Virus record (IMG/VR): IMGVR_UViG_3300023223_000553
Span: 1-44,146 of that record
Strand: one strand, 5' to 3'
Length of the DNA stretch: 44,146 nucleotides
DNA from: a virus
In this document: positions 21,044 to 30,501 of the stretch, piece by piece
Numbering within the stretch: the stretch's first letter is position 1
Layout: every line of letters begins with the position of its first letter
Notes under the pieces: model-generated
The model's input: the letters and a program-made list of their open reading frames with translations, nothing else
Database searches by the model: none
What the model was told of the DNA's origin: nothing
Position numbers and translations under genes: made by a program

Positions 21044-22842
21044 TATTTCTGACTCCGCTTAATGAGCTCCGATACTGTCGACTTAGCTTGAGACTCAAAT
21101 GACTGGCCGGTATTCTGACTAAACTCTTCAACAGCCTGTGACTCAATCTCTTGATTGCCCAATGCGAGTTGGAATTCTTTGAAGACACTAGGTTTCTTAA
21201 GTTCTCTCATAAATACTCTAGCTTCTTTATCGATGGCAGCCTTATCTTTGGATGGATCAAACTTGCGTCTATCCCACCAGGTCTGTGCCTTTCCTACTTG
21301 AACAGAGTTCTGATCAGTAATAGGCTGACTAAAGAATTGCTCAGGGTCAGAGCCATATCTAGCTTTGAATTGTTTTCTTGGGCCGGTCTCTTTACGAGCC
21401 TTGATTCTATTCTGAGCGTTGACCATAACCCCGCGTTGTGCAGCAGTGCCTAGAGTTATATTGCCTTCAGGAGTTTTAAGTACATGTCGCTGAAGAGTTT
21501 CTTCTATTGGAAGATCGGCGCTAAGTGATTGAGCTTGTCTTTGTATCTTAGTATCCTTAATCTTCTCACCAACTCCTGATTTTCTAAATTGTTCACTAGT
21601 AGCAACTTCCTCTTTGAATCCTGCAGCCTCACGCTTTGATAGGTTATTCCGGCTATTCATAGATCTAGCTTGACCAACCCATTTCTCTTTTAGGCTATTA
21701 AGGCCTGAGCGATTGAATACCTTATTAACAAATTCTTCATCTACCCTAACAAAGCCAGTATCATCTATAACATTGATTTTTTGGTCGCCTCTATTATATT
21801 TAGTGACCCACTTATTATAGCTCTCAGCATCAACAAGAAAATCTCCATTAGGATCTGGGACATAATCAACATTTCCTTTATCAAAAATATTACTAAGACT
21901 AATCATCTCAGCCTTTCTCTGATTGGGATCTTTGTCTTTTAAGAGTCGATCCATTGTATGGCCTGCTTTAAGATTACGACTCAGATAGTCATTGCCTTGG
22001 ACTGCATTTTGGTAACCTTGAGCTATACCAGCAGCCTCATTAGAGCTTAGATCCGGCATCTCTTCCATAGCACGATACATAGTCCTCTGCGCGGCATACC
22101 CTGTCTCACTTCTAGTTCTATTGTGATGCTCATAGTTCTTTCTATTGGCTTCTACATCTCTTGTAGCAAAGCCTTTAATCTTTGCAGCTGAAGCAAACTC
22201 TACAGGGAATGTCCCGTGAGGTGTTTTGATTTGTTCGAGATGGCCGTCTTGAGCAGGAACATATTTATATCCTAACTCAGCGCCAAGTATACGCTGCATT
22301 CTTTCGGCAGCTTTTTTCTCGGCTGGATTATTAGAGGTTAAGAATCTTTCTAATGATACGACATATGAGTCAACATTTGCCAAAGTCTTTGATGCTCTTG
22401 TGTGTGAGTCGATAAGGCCAGTGCGATCTTCATCTAAGCCATAAGTAATAGAGCCATCTGTTTCAATAGGGCGAGTCGCTTTAGAGGAATATTCTTTCTG
22501 ATAGCGGATTCTATTCTGCTCACCAAGCTTAGACATCATCTGTAGCTCTTGCTCAAAGCCAGATACAGCTTGTTGATCTTGTCTGCGCTGAAATCCCTGA
22601 CGCTGCTCTTCCAATTTAAGCTCACCAGATTCTATACGCTGTTGAGTGAGTGTATCTTGCTGCTGAAGCTGTCTATTCTGGATAACGCTTTGACGCTCGC
22701 GCTCTCTTCGTTGCTCAACAGAAGCTAATCCTGCACCAAATCCTGCACCTATATTAGATGTCGATGCACCAGCGGCTGCTCCAGACAGGATAGATAGAGC
22801 CGCTTTACCAAAATCAAAATCTCCACTGTCCTGAGTAGCCAT
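21043..22842 (-). CDS. Internal virion protein, 599 aa
   Basis: The N-terminus has a Gly/Ala hydrophobic stretch (AALSILSGAAAGASTSNIGAGFGAGLAS, about 14-41) followed by a long Gln/Arg coiled coil (QQQDTLTQQRIESGELKLEEQRQGF). The rest is polar and helical. This layout, and its place next to the 1509-residue protein, fits a second ejection protein (T7 gp15-like position). No enzyme motif. Confidence 0.75.
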   Translation of the reverse strand: MATQDSGDFDFGKAALSILSGAAAGASTSNIGAGFGAGLASVEQRRERERQSVIQNRQLQQQDTLTQQRIESGELKLEEQRQGFQRRQDQQAVSGFEQELQMMSKLGEQNRIRYQKEYSSKATRPIETDGSITYGLDEDRTGLIDSHTRASKTLANVDSYVVSLERFLTSNNPAEKKAAERMQRILGAELGYKYVPAQDGHLEQIKTPHGTFPVEFASAAKIKGFATRDVEANRKNYEHHNRTRSETGYAAQRTMYRAMEEMPDLSSNEAAGIAQGYQNAVQGNDYLSRNLKAGHTMDRLLKDKDPNQRKAEMISLSNIFDKGNVDYVPDPNGDFLVDAESYNKWVTKYNRGDQKINVIDDTGFVRVDEEFVNKVFNRSGLNSLKEKWVGQARSMNSRNNLSKREAAGFKEEVATSEQFRKSGVGEKIKDTKIQRQAQSLSADLPIEETLQRHVLKTPEGNITLGTAAQRGVMVNAQNRIKARKETGPRKQFKARYGSDPEQFFSQPITDQNSVQVGKAQTWWDRRKFDPSKDKAAIDKEARVFMRELKKPSVFKEFQLALGNQEIESQAVEEFSQNTGQSFESQAKSTVSELIKRSQK

Positions 22843-23259
22843 CTACTTAATCTCCAAAATATACTTATCTTTTTTTAATCTCTTGAATCCGGCAGCACTA
22901 ACAAGAACTCTAGCCGGTTTATTATCATCTAATATACCAGCTATTATTCTTTGTGTAGGCATATCTTCACAAATAGTCTTTATAGTTTCTTCCAAAGCCT
23001 CTAACGACTTCTTTCTAAACTCCTTAAGCATATAGACATGACCATGAAAGTCACCCTCTGTATGCTGACCATGCATTAATCCTACAGGGATCTCCCCTAC
23101 CATAGGTACATAAACATGGTAATTTTCTGTCATCCATAAAGTCAAAGTTTGGTACAATGAATAGAAAGTTCTATCACCCGAGTTATGATCTTTAGCTAAA
23201 TAAAGCTGAGAGAAAAACTCAACACCCATTGTATCACACTTTAATTTTATAATCTTCAT
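22843..23259 (-). CDS. GNAT-like acetyltransferase fold protein, 138 aa
   Basis: The pattern EIPVGLMHGQ (strand after the substrate region), HGHVYMLKEFRKKSLEALEETIKTI (acetyl-CoA-binding helix region) and DNKPARVLVSAAGFKRL (N-x(n)-A...GF, typical GNAT end) indicates a GNAT-like fold. T7 gp13, also 138 residues and next to the internal core genes, is placed in the same broad superfamily. The exact Q/RxxGxG/A loop is not clear, so activity is uncertain; it may act in core assembly rather than catalysis. Confidence 0.7.
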   Translation of the reverse strand: MKIIKLKCDTMGVEFFSQLYLAKDHNSGDRTFYSLYQTLTLWMTENYHVYVPMVGEIPVGLMHGQHTEGDFHGHVYMLKEFRKKSLEALEETIKTICEDMPTQRIIAGILDDNKPARVLVSAAGFKRLKKDKYILEIK

Positions 23260-23921
23260 GCAATCATTGAACCTTGCCCACTACCTATATTGAACTGAGG
23301 CCTTGGAGCTGCGATTCCCGCAAAGTCATTGGGGGCTTGTTGACCTCCACCACTAAACAATCCTCCTAATCCAGCACCTAAAGCACCACCTAAAGCACCA
23401 AGTCCTGCACTGCCAGATTGACCTTGAGTTTGAGTGAAAGTCGGACTGCCTGCACCTGTAGATTGAGGGGCTTGAGAAAGCAATGTACTTATTCCAGTCT
23501 GCCTTACACCCTGCTCTTGCTGTGTCGCTCTATTGCGCTGTAGCTGAGCTTGATTAGATTGTTGGATTGCCGCTAATCTTGCGCCACTGAATGCTTGTTC
23601 TCTGCCTTGAGCTCCTACATTCTGCAATTGAGTTTGAGCCGCTTCTTGTACATCCTGACTTGCGCCTCTCTGCATTAATTGCCTAGCCAACTGATTTTGC
23701 TCAGGCTCATTACTAAATAAACCATCAAGCCTATCTGTTAGATCTCCAAGTGTAGAGAAATCTTTTTGTAACTCAAAGTTAGCTGTAGCCTGATGATACT
23801 CTTTTAAGTTAGGAACAGTAAAATCTTGATAGAATAACTCTCTATCTTTAAGGATATTTGTCTGCTCTTTAGATAACTCAGACTCAATAACTTCAGTTTT
23901 TGTTTTCTTTTCTTTTCCCAT
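23256..23921 (-). CDS. Gly-rich ejection-type protein, paralogue B, 221 aa
   Basis: Residues 1-60 repeat the pattern of the upstream neighbour: MGK(x)E.IES.LSKEQTNILKDRELFYQDF. The middle is Gln/Ala-rich coiled coil (QAQLQRNRATQQEQG), and the C-terminus has a glycine zipper (AGLGALGGALGAGLGGLFSGGG). Glycine-zipper helices insert in membranes as oligomers. It overlaps the GNAT-like gene. Likely one of the small internal proteins ejected to line the channel. Confidence 0.75.
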   Translation of the reverse strand: MGKEKKTKTEVIESELSKEQTNILKDRELFYQDFTVPNLKEYHQATANFELQKDFSTLGDLTDRLDGLFSNEPEQNQLARQLMQRGASQDVQEAAQTQLQNVGAQGREQAFSGARLAAIQQSNQAQLQRNRATQQEQGVRQTGISTLLSQAPQSTGAGSPTFTQTQGQSGSAGLGALGGALGAGLGGLFSGGGQQAPNDFAGIAAPRPQFNIGSGQGSMIA

Positions 23922-24553
23922 TAGAATAATCCTCCTAATCCACCACCAATTTGAGCGCCAGCACCCGGTGCGCCTACGAAAGATCCAGCTATTCCACCAA
24001 TAGCGCCACCAATAGCGCCACCGAGTCCACCGCCCCCACCGCCCGTCTGCACTACCTGTTGAGGTGCCGCAGTTGTAGGTCTTGGAGCTATAGATAGCAA
24101 TTGACTTAGAGCGCCACCCTGTATTTGCTGCTCTGATAATGCAGCTTGATTTAAATTTTGTAAGTTTTGGTCTCTTCCTTGAGCTTCTTGTATCATCGCT
24201 TGACCAGCAGCACCTCTTAAGCTCTCTCTACGCCCAGCCTCTAACTGAGCTAATGAACTAGCTTCAACGCCAGAACCTTCTAGGCCTCTCTGAGCTAATC
24301 CAATAGACAGCTGTTCTCTCTGTAGATTGGCTTGGTCGCCTATTTGGGTAGCTTGGCCTCTGAATAGATCAGTGAAAGTAGGCGCTTCAAAATCCCTACC
24401 AAGCTCTAGTTGCTTGCTCTGCTCAAAGAAGTTCTCTAATGCAGGTTGTGAGAAGTCTTGAAAGAATGTCTCTCTCGATCTAAGAATACCCAACTGCTCA
24501 CGGGAAAGAGGGGTTTCTATTGCTTCACTCTTAGGTGCTGAATCTTTACCCAT
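23921..24553 (-). CDS. Gly-rich ejection-type protein, paralogue A, 210 aa
   Basis: The N-terminus KSEAIETPLSREQLGILRSRETFFQDF aligns with paralogue B (EVIESELSKEQTNILKDRELFYQDF), showing a tandem duplication. The C-terminus is a glycine zipper (GGGGGGLGGAIGGAIGGIAGSFVGA). Starts at ATG 24553 after GGAG; ends overlapping the ATG of paralogue B. Same inferred role. Confidence 0.75.
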   Translation of the reverse strand: MGKDSAPKSEAIETPLSREQLGILRSRETFFQDFSQPALENFFEQSKQLELGRDFEAPTFTDLFRGQATQIGDQANLQREQLSIGLAQRGLEGSGVEASSLAQLEAGRRESLRGAAGQAMIQEAQGRDQNLQNLNQAALSEQQIQGGALSQLLSIAPRPTTAAPQQVVQTGGGGGGLGGAIGGAIGGIAGSFVGAPGAGAQIGGGLGGLF

Positions 24554-24899
24554 CCTTTAGTCTCTCCATTTGTGCCATACATTTCTGTATTACTTCGTTA
24601 TTCCTATCATAGGATGATACTACTTTATAAAGGACTTCTTTAGTTTGGCCCATATTATCACGGGTATCATTAATTAATTCTATACAGTACTTGTTAGTCG
24701 CGGCAACATCCTTACTAGTATTAAGTAACTCTTCCCTGCAGAATACTTCAAGAGATGTAAACTTATCATCTTGAGCTTTTCTCTCTATTTTTCTATCTTC
24801 ATCCTGCGTCTTCTGTGTTTTGGAGTTCTGCCATACAAAATAAATAACCAATGCGGTAGGTAAACCGACTGTTTTTACTAACTCAAAGACTTCCTGCAT
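24546..24899 (-). CDS. Holin-like / membrane-anchored coiled-coil protein, 117 aa
   Basis: One membrane helix (VGLPTALVIYFVWQ, about residues 11-24) is followed by a charged coiled coil (SKTQKTQDEDRKIERKAQDDKF) and a soluble helix. This N-out single-helix layout is shared with BhlA/UviB-like holins and with i-spanins. AGGAGG precedes ATG 24899. Its place among virion genes leaves open a structural or ejection role. Confidence 0.55.
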   Translation of the reverse strand: MQEVFELVKTVGLPTALVIYFVWQNSKTQKTQDEDRKIERKAQDDKFTSLEVFCREELLNTSKDVAATNKYCIELINDTRDNMGQTKEVLYKVVSSYDRNNEVIQKCMAQMERLKDG

Positions 24900-26422
24900 T
24901 ATAACCTCCTAGTAATGTACTCATAATTAATACCCCTAAGAGTACCTTTGCCGGTAATCTTAACTTGTATACGCCTACCCTCAACAAGAGGACTAATAAA
25001 TTCACGTCTGTGATTAGAGCCATCGTGAGCGAATAGGTGACTCCATACTTCTACGCCATCGGCAAAGAAAGTCATATTAAGATCACTGTCTGAATCAGCA
25101 GCCATTCTACCAAATTGCTTTAATTTCTGCATATCTTCCGCAACAAACTCAGGAGATAGGTAAGTCCACTCTAGTTCATCGCCACCTTCAGCATTGAAGT
25201 AAACTGAGTTCTTCTTGCCAACTAAAATATCATCATCCTTATCATACCAAGCCCAATCGAATTTCCAATCTAATCGATAAATCTTAAGGCCATCCACGAA
25301 ATCAAAGGCTACAGTCTCATCTTCGTAGAATAAATAATAAACTTCATTAGCTACTGTGGCATATAAAGCACCCGGAGCAATCTTAAATAAATTCTCTGTA
25401 AGTACTGTTATCTTCCGTCCAGATCTATTATCGTATGGCTGATAAGCACATAGGCCATCATTAGATACCCATAGAGGCATATTCTTAACTCTAGATACAG
25501 TTTGCCAATTAAGAACTCCTTGGGCGTCTGGAATCTCTTCTTTAAATATATCTATTTCAGAGTCGCCAGTTAGCTTATAGGCTCTATTCCTAGTAAAGAC
25601 CATAGTAAAGGTCTCTGTAGATATCGTGCCAGTAACCGTATCATCGAATGTAACAAAGCTTAATGCACCATATTGATGAGGATTGGCAGGCTCAGAGAAG
25701 AATACTTTATCATCTACAGCAAGATAGAATACACTATTTCTTTCTGTTAAGTACCTACCAGACTCAGGCTTTCCTGCTGCCGAGGCTAAATTATATTGCT
25801 CGTTAAGTAGTATATCTTGGTCGGGAGTCTGATCTATATATTCAAAGTCACCATCATTTGCCCAACGGTCAAGAGTTCCTGAGAAGAAAAATACTGACCC
25901 ACCATCAACTGTTCTCCAGACCTCAAGGTCAGAAACATAGTCAGGGATATTAGGATCAAACCCCACAAGATTTATAGTACCGAGATCATCGCCTGTCACA
26001 GTAAATTCTGTAACATCAGTTGTAGAAAATGGGGCGCTCCTGAATCCATCAGCAGTAACCCATGTATAAAACCATTTATAAGAAGTGCCAGCGGGGAATC
26101 TACCGCCGGGAACTCCTTGAGAAGCGGTTGCTTTATTAGTGGGAGTATTAATGCCAAGATAGCCAAGGCTTGAATCTAACTCACCTGTGACATTATCTGA
26201 CCAATAGAATACACCGCCATACTTCACAACAGATCTAGTACCTGTCTGATAGATCAATCCCGGATCAGGTATATCTAAAGCGGCTGGAGCATTAGCACTA
26301 GATATAGACCCATTCTGAATTTTACAATTTCGTAAATCTTTAGAAAAGTTAGGCTGGAGTAGGTGAGAGTCAATGACATTATTGATCCCTCCATTAAATA
26401 GTGCTGTGCTAATTTCTGGCAT
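24899..26422 (-). CDS. Tail hub/nozzle-type protein, 507 aa
   Basis: A beta-rich protein of about 500 residues starting MPEISTALFNGGINNVIDSHLLQPNFSKDLRNC, with repeated blades of aromatic/Asp-Gly motifs (GVFYWSDN, NSVFYLAVDDKVFFSEP, KNSVYFNAEGG). Such beta-propeller tail proteins stand at the end of the portal-adaptor stack in P22 (gp10) and T7 (gp12). Its order after the adaptor and fibres and before the ejection genes supports this. The exact homologue is not identified. Confidence 0.7.
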   Translation of the reverse strand: MPEISTALFNGGINNVIDSHLLQPNFSKDLRNCKIQNGSISSANAPAALDIPDPGLIYQTGTRSVVKYGGVFYWSDNVTGELDSSLGYLGINTPTNKATASQGVPGGRFPAGTSYKWFYTWVTADGFRSAPFSTTDVTEFTVTGDDLGTINLVGFDPNIPDYVSDLEVWRTVDGGSVFFFSGTLDRWANDGDFEYIDQTPDQDILLNEQYNLASAAGKPESGRYLTERNSVFYLAVDDKVFFSEPANPHQYGALSFVTFDDTVTGTISTETFTMVFTRNRAYKLTGDSEIDIFKEEIPDAQGVLNWQTVSRVKNMPLWVSNDGLCAYQPYDNRSGRKITVLTENLFKIAPGALYATVANEVYYLFYEDETVAFDFVDGLKIYRLDWKFDWAWYDKDDDILVGKKNSVYFNAEGGDELEWTYLSPEFVAEDMQKLKQFGRMAADSDSDLNMTFFADGVEVWSHLFAHDGSNHRREFISPLVEGRRIQVKITGKGTLRGINYEYITRRL

Positions 26423-26430
26423 GATTCACC

Positions 26431-27381
26431 TTAGGTTATTGAGTAGCGGATACACCACATAACGTTTATATTTCGTGGTCTACTTTCTGAGCCGCCAGTT
26501 AAATCTGTAGAACTAAAGTCTGTATTTGATGTATAATTACTGCGATCATTCACCGTTCTGGAAGTGCCCCTAGCGAATTGGGCTAAATCGTTAGGGCCAT
26601 TGTTGAAGCCAGTTTCATGAAAGTGTTCTAGAAGCTCACTCCCCTGCTTCGTACCGATATTGTCGCCTGTTGTTATCCCATCACCACGATCTGTTCTCGA
26701 TCCCGCATCTGGGTCGCTGCCGGCGCCATGATCCCAACCACGAAGGAACTCACCTCGATAATCAGGTAGATTAAATGTAGTTGTTCCATTACCCACGCCA
26801 TAACTTGTACCAATTAGGCCAAATAGGTCAGAATAGGTAACCCTCGATATAGCATTACCATTACACTCTAAAAAACCTGATGGCGCTGCAGTGGTGGGGA
26901 ATCCTATAAGAGTTCCAACTGGAAGGATATTGGCTACATTTGTTATAGCGTCTATCTGCGCTTGAGTTAAGCCAATGAGTTGATCAAGCTTAGATCTTTC
27001 GGAATCTGTAATGATTTCTCCAGATCCTGTTTTCGTAATCTCATTAAGCTTATCTCGTTCTTGCGATGTGATGATTGCGCCTGATCCAGCAGAGTCAATA
27101 TCATCTAAGATATCTTGATTATCAAACTTATGGATACTCGCAAGGCTTGCACATATCTGAGTTATCGCCTCATCAACTTCTTCGGCGCTCATATTCACAG
27201 AGTCATAAAGCTCTAAGGTTCTTGTCGCTAAGAGCAATGGGAGATGTGAGGAATTCAAGCCTTTTATATTCTGGAATGCACCTGTTGAGTTCTTCCTAGA
27301 GAAAGAAGCATCTACGCCAGCACTATCAAAGAATAAATCTTCAAACCCCGCTAAATCTTTACTGAATGTATTATCTGGCAT
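26431..27381 (-). CDS. Tail collar-domain fibre protein, 316 aa
   Basis: The C-terminal half is a phage tail collar domain: PVGTLIGFPTTAAPSGFLECNG, then TTTFNLPDYRGEFLRGWDHG, and the end RPRNINVMWCIRYS. The N-terminal 50 residues (MPDNTFSKDLAGFEDLFFD...FQNIKGLNSSHLPL) match those of the next fibre, so both probably plug into the same site on the tail. The middle has a duplicated SGSGEIITDSERSKLD-type repeat. Likely a receptor-binding or adaptor fibre. Confidence 0.85.
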   Translation of the reverse strand: MPDNTFSKDLAGFEDLFFDSAGVDASFSRKNSTGAFQNIKGLNSSHLPLLLATRTLELYDSVNMSAEEVDEAITQICASLASIHKFDNQDILDDIDSAGSGAIITSQERDKLNEITKTGSGEIITDSERSKLDQLIGLTQAQIDAITNVANILPVGTLIGFPTTAAPSGFLECNGNAISRVTYSDLFGLIGTSYGVGNGTTTFNLPDYRGEFLRGWDHGAGSDPDAGSRTDRGDGITTGDNIGTKQGSELLEHFHETGFNNGPNDLAQFARGTSRTVNDRSNYTSNTDFSSTDLTGGSESRPRNINVMWCIRYSIT

Positions 27382-27821
27382 TATAGGGCCTCTATCGCTG
27401 CGATATAATCATCGTATATTTGAGCACACTTCTTTGTGCCCTCTTCTAGAACTTCCTTTAATTCATTTAGAGTTAGAGTATGGATTGTATAACCCTGAAT
27501 CCATTTACAATCAACCTTCCCCTCTAGCTCCATCTCTCTAATCTTACCCGCTATATTCTGCTCTTCTGTAGGGTTAGCCCATATCACTTTTCTATCCACT
27601 GTAACTGTGACTTCAGATAGAGATTTATTGCGGGCTCTTTTTAAGTTGATTCGGACTTGCTCCACAGGAGTGGTAGCCCTCCTATCATAAGGAAGAATGG
27701 TATTACCTGAATCAAGAAAATCTTGAACCTCTCTCCAAGTCCAAGTTCCTTTGCGGTGATTAGATCCAGTTATTAGATTACAACAGGACTTCTGATCTCT
27801 GGTTGTGTATTTATAACTCAT
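27381..27821 (-). CDS. DUF4376-like protein between the two fibres, 146 aa
   Basis: The C-terminal part (VRINLKRARNKSLSEVTVTVDRKVIWANPTEEQNIAGKIREM...WIQGYTIHTLTLNELKEVLEEG) follows the DUF4376 pattern common in fibre-associated phage proteins. I chose ATG 27821 one base after the upstream stop; ATG 27836 is possible. Position between two fibre genes suggests a fibre chaperone or attachment piece. Confidence 0.65.
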   Translation of the reverse strand: MSYKYTTRDQKSCCNLITGSNHRKGTWTWREVQDFLDSGNTILPYDRRATTPVEQVRINLKRARNKSLSEVTVTVDRKVIWANPTEEQNIAGKIREMELEGKVDCKWIQGYTIHTLTLNELKEVLEEGTKKCAQIYDDYIAAIEAL

Positions 27822-27822
27822 A

Positions 27823-29112
27823 TTATAATCTCGCATCAGCTATATATTGAAATGATAAGTTATTTCCTAATGCTGGTGTCGCCCCCGTTGGAAAGATAGT
27901 TATTCCTGTATTGCCAACCTCTGTGAATCCTGATGGCAAATCTGTACCAGCATTTAAATCTCTCATATTATTTACCGCACCAGTTGCCGTAGAATATATA
28001 TTAACAGTTGGCTCTGTGATTTTATACGCTCTAAACCTTATGCCATATACTGGCTCAAACTGACCTAAGGATTCATAGATAGTTCTGCCGTTTGCGCTGG
28101 GTGTTCCCGGTAAAATACCCAAGTTGTAACTACTTTCATAGTAAGGGTCTATGCCATTTTTTACATCTACTGAAGTAGGCCATGAACCATTAAAAGGAAC
28201 TTCCCCGCCAACTAGTGTAATTTCATCTATGTCAAGAGCGCCGACATAAGTTGGATTAGTTACATAACCATGCGAGAATGATGTACCTATATATCGATCA
28301 ACAAAAACCTCCATAGTATCCGTATTGAATACTTGAGCTTTTGATGATAAATCTAGAGTTACTATCTGCTCTGTATAGGATGTTGTCACAGGTATCTCAG
28401 CTGCTACTTCAGTAAGCCCTGTACCTTTTAATCTGACGCCGATAACTCCTGTCACAGATCCTTTTAATTTGATCTTAACTGTTACTTTGCCACCAAGGAA
28501 CTCTTGAAAGTTATCAAGATACCTAACTTGGCTAAGATTATGAAATCCATTAAGGGTATCAATCACCCCACCTGTGAGTTGCGCATAGAATTGGCTCTTA
28601 GATGATGTAGTATTGACGCCTCTCATAACTTGTGGTGAGGACATACCGGAGAAAGTCTGTTTCCACATAATGGCAGTATACCCACCATTTGTAATAAAGG
28701 GGCCGGCACCATCATCCCAAGTAATTAACTGAGGGTCAATGATTTTATTACACCCTGCTATAGTAATGACATCATCAAGTGAAACTTCAGCGTCCTTAAG
28801 CTTTCGTACATCACCATCAGCTACGACTAGATTCCCATCGACAAAGGCATTGTCAGCAGTAACAAGAGGATCTTCGCTTTGCCCGCCATCTACATTAAGT
28901 ATAGTAATAATCTTAGATAAGAAATCCTCTACACTCTCCGCGCCAAGAAGCTCTAAAGCATTAGATACAGGTATATGTCGGGCATTAATCTTAGTTATAC
29001 TCTGACTGCCGCCGGTAGATGTATCACGATTGAATTGCTCATTGTTCCGATTAGTATCAAAGCTTATATCTTCAACACCGGACAAATCTTTTTTATATGT
29101 ATTCTCAGGCAT
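27823..29112 (-). CDS. Tail fibre protein, 429 aa
   Basis: ATG 29112 follows AGAGG by five bases; a GTG at 29118 is the alternative. The first 50 residues (MPENTYKKDLSGVEDISFD...ARHIPVS) are homologous to those of the collar fibre. The rest is beta-rich, with a jelly-roll-like or carbohydrate-binding middle (NGFHNLSQVRYLDNFQEFLGGKVTVKIKLKGSVTG). The C-terminus has a DLPSGFTEVGNTGITIFPTGATPALGNN segment. It is a likely receptor-binding fibre. Confidence 0.75.
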   Translation of the reverse strand: MPENTYKKDLSGVEDISFDTNRNNEQFNRDTSTGGSQSITKINARHIPVSNALELLGAESVEDFLSKIITILNVDGGQSEDPLVTADNAFVDGNLVVADGDVRKLKDAEVSLDDVITIAGCNKIIDPQLITWDDGAGPFITNGGYTAIMWKQTFSGMSSPQVMRGVNTTSSKSQFYAQLTGGVIDTLNGFHNLSQVRYLDNFQEFLGGKVTVKIKLKGSVTGVIGVRLKGTGLTEVAAEIPVTTSYTEQIVTLDLSSKAQVFNTDTMEVFVDRYIGTSFSHGYVTNPTYVGALDIDEITLVGGEVPFNGSWPTSVDVKNGIDPYYESSYNLGILPGTPSANGRTIYESLGQFEPVYGIRFRAYKITEPTVNIYSTATGAVNNMRDLNAGTDLPSGFTEVGNTGITIFPTGATPALGNNLSFQYIADARL

Positions 29113-29989
29113 AGACACCTCTCACTGACATTGTGGCATTTTGCCCAGATGCTACTCTGCCGATTTCTCTATTCACTCTCTCTTGATATTTACTCTCATA
29201 CAAAAGTGATAGCTCTAAATTCTGTTGTGGCCCATCTTTTTCATAACACTTATGAAGCACATAGTTATATAAGGATTGATCATCATCTATCTCAAGCTTG
29301 CCCTCTCTAGGATATCTTGAGTACCAGACTCTGAATTTACCTTCTGTGCTTAATACTCCAGTGACAGCACCCTCTTCATAATTAAATGAATTAGTATCCT
29401 CGCCGTCTTCATTCTCTAGAGTTGAATCAATAGTAACACCAAACTCAGAATCAAATTCCTGTGGAGTAGCGCTTGCAATATACAATGGATCAGATTCGTC
29501 ATAGATTTGAACACCATCAACAATTATGGGCTCAAGATCTACTTTATCAACTCCAGTAACAACACCAAGCTCACCAGTAAAATCTGTATAATCAGATAAT
29601 ACTTGATTCACTGGTATAGGGAAAAACCTTAATTGTTTCTGTCCATCAAGGTCTTGATAATAATGTGTGACGCTACCTCTAGAGATTCGATACCTTGGCC
29701 CAAATTGCCTAAGTATATCTCTTGAAGTAGTCTTCATAATAACACAACCATCATGTCGCTCAAGGCGATCTACATTGAAGCAATCTTCTGGAAGGTTATA
29801 TATTTCTGAATTTTCACGTGTTGTAAGGGGGCCTTCGGATCGGAGAATAAAAGTTTTCTCACAGTATTCCCGCTGACCCTCATCGATATAATCAATAAGC
29901 TCGCCTTTAGACCAACGGATGAAATTTACATCACCCGTTACTCTTGTGACTTTGCCTATAACTTTATCAAATTCATGTGGTAGTGCCAT
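29105..29989 (-). CDS. Head-tail adaptor protein, 294 aa
   Basis: The first 40 residues form the helical segment common to phage adaptors (WSKGELIDYIDEGQREYCEKTFILRSEGPL), followed by a beta domain with EIYNLPEDCFNVDRLERHDG and QLRFFPIPV. The C-terminus (LYNYVLHKCYEKDGPQQNLELSLLYESKYQERVNREI) is the usual final helix pair. It sits after capsid genes and before fibres and hub, where gp4/gp11-type adaptors lie. Confidence 0.75.
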   Translation of the reverse strand: MALPHEFDKVIGKVTRVTGDVNFIRWSKGELIDYIDEGQREYCEKTFILRSEGPLTTRENSEIYNLPEDCFNVDRLERHDGCVIMKTTSRDILRQFGPRYRISRGSVTHYYQDLDGQKQLRFFPIPVNQVLSDYTDFTGELGVVTGVDKVDLEPIIVDGVQIYDESDPLYIASATPQEFDSEFGVTIDSTLENEDGEDTNSFNYEEGAVTGVLSTEGKFRVWYSRYPREGKLEIDDDQSLYNYVLHKCYEKDGPQQNLELSLLYESKYQERVNREIGRVASGQNATMSVRGVYA

Positions 29990-30011
29990 CTTGAGGCCCC
30001 CTTAATTTAGA

Positions 30012-30443
30012 TTAGAATAATTCTCTAACGTAGTACTCAGCAGCGATCCATACTTTACAAGCATCAAGATCAGCTGATGGAATAATATCAATCGTTCTAT
30101 CAGCATCATTATAGCGCTTGCCATCTGTAGCAAGAGCACCAGCGCCAACAGTTAGAGCACCAGCGACATTCAAGTCGAAAGCAGCAGCCCAGCCATCAAC
30201 ATCATCGGTATCGCCAACACTACAGGTAACTACAGAACCTTCAGCAGTTGTAACCTCTAGAGTAATCTTAGTAACAACAGCTTGCTCAGGTAGGATGATT
30301 GCTTTAACAACATCAGCTGAAACAATATCAGAGAAGCCTTCCGCGCCGAAGTCAAGAACATTCTCAGCCTGCATTAGGTGAGCGCCAATGTGCTGAACTG
30401 GACGAGTCATAGCACCTTTTAAGAATTTAGTAATAGTAGCCAT
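30012..30443 (-). CDS. Head decoration/auxiliary capsid-like protein, 143 aa
   Basis: A beta-rich, Ala/Val-rich protein (VVKAIILPEQAVVTKITLEVTTAEGSVVTCSVGDTDDVDG) directly after the major capsid gene and preceded by a hairpin. Proteins in this place usually decorate the capsid or act as head fibres. AGGA precedes ATG 30443. Function inferred from place and composition. Confidence 0.55.
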   Translation of the reverse strand: MATITKFLKGAMTRPVQHIGAHLMQAENVLDFGAEGFSDIVSADVVKAIILPEQAVVTKITLEVTTAEGSVVTCSVGDTDDVDGWAAAFDLNVAGALTVGAGALATDGKRYNDADRTIDIIPSADLDACKVWIAAEYYVRELF

Positions 30444-30473
30444 TTTTTGCTATCCTTATTTAATTGAAGTAAA

Positions 30474-30495
30474 GGGGGCCTAGATTTAGACCCCC
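30474..30495 (-). terminator. Hairpin after the major capsid gene (partial terminator or RNA-stabilising stem)
   Basis: Read leftward: GGGGGTCTA-AATC-TAGGCCCCC, a nine-pair stem with one G-T pair, followed by TTTACTTC. The T-run is short, so read-through to the next genes is expected. It probably gives extra capsid mRNA relative to tail mRNA. Confidence 0.6.
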
Positions 30496-30501
30496 TATGA
30501 A

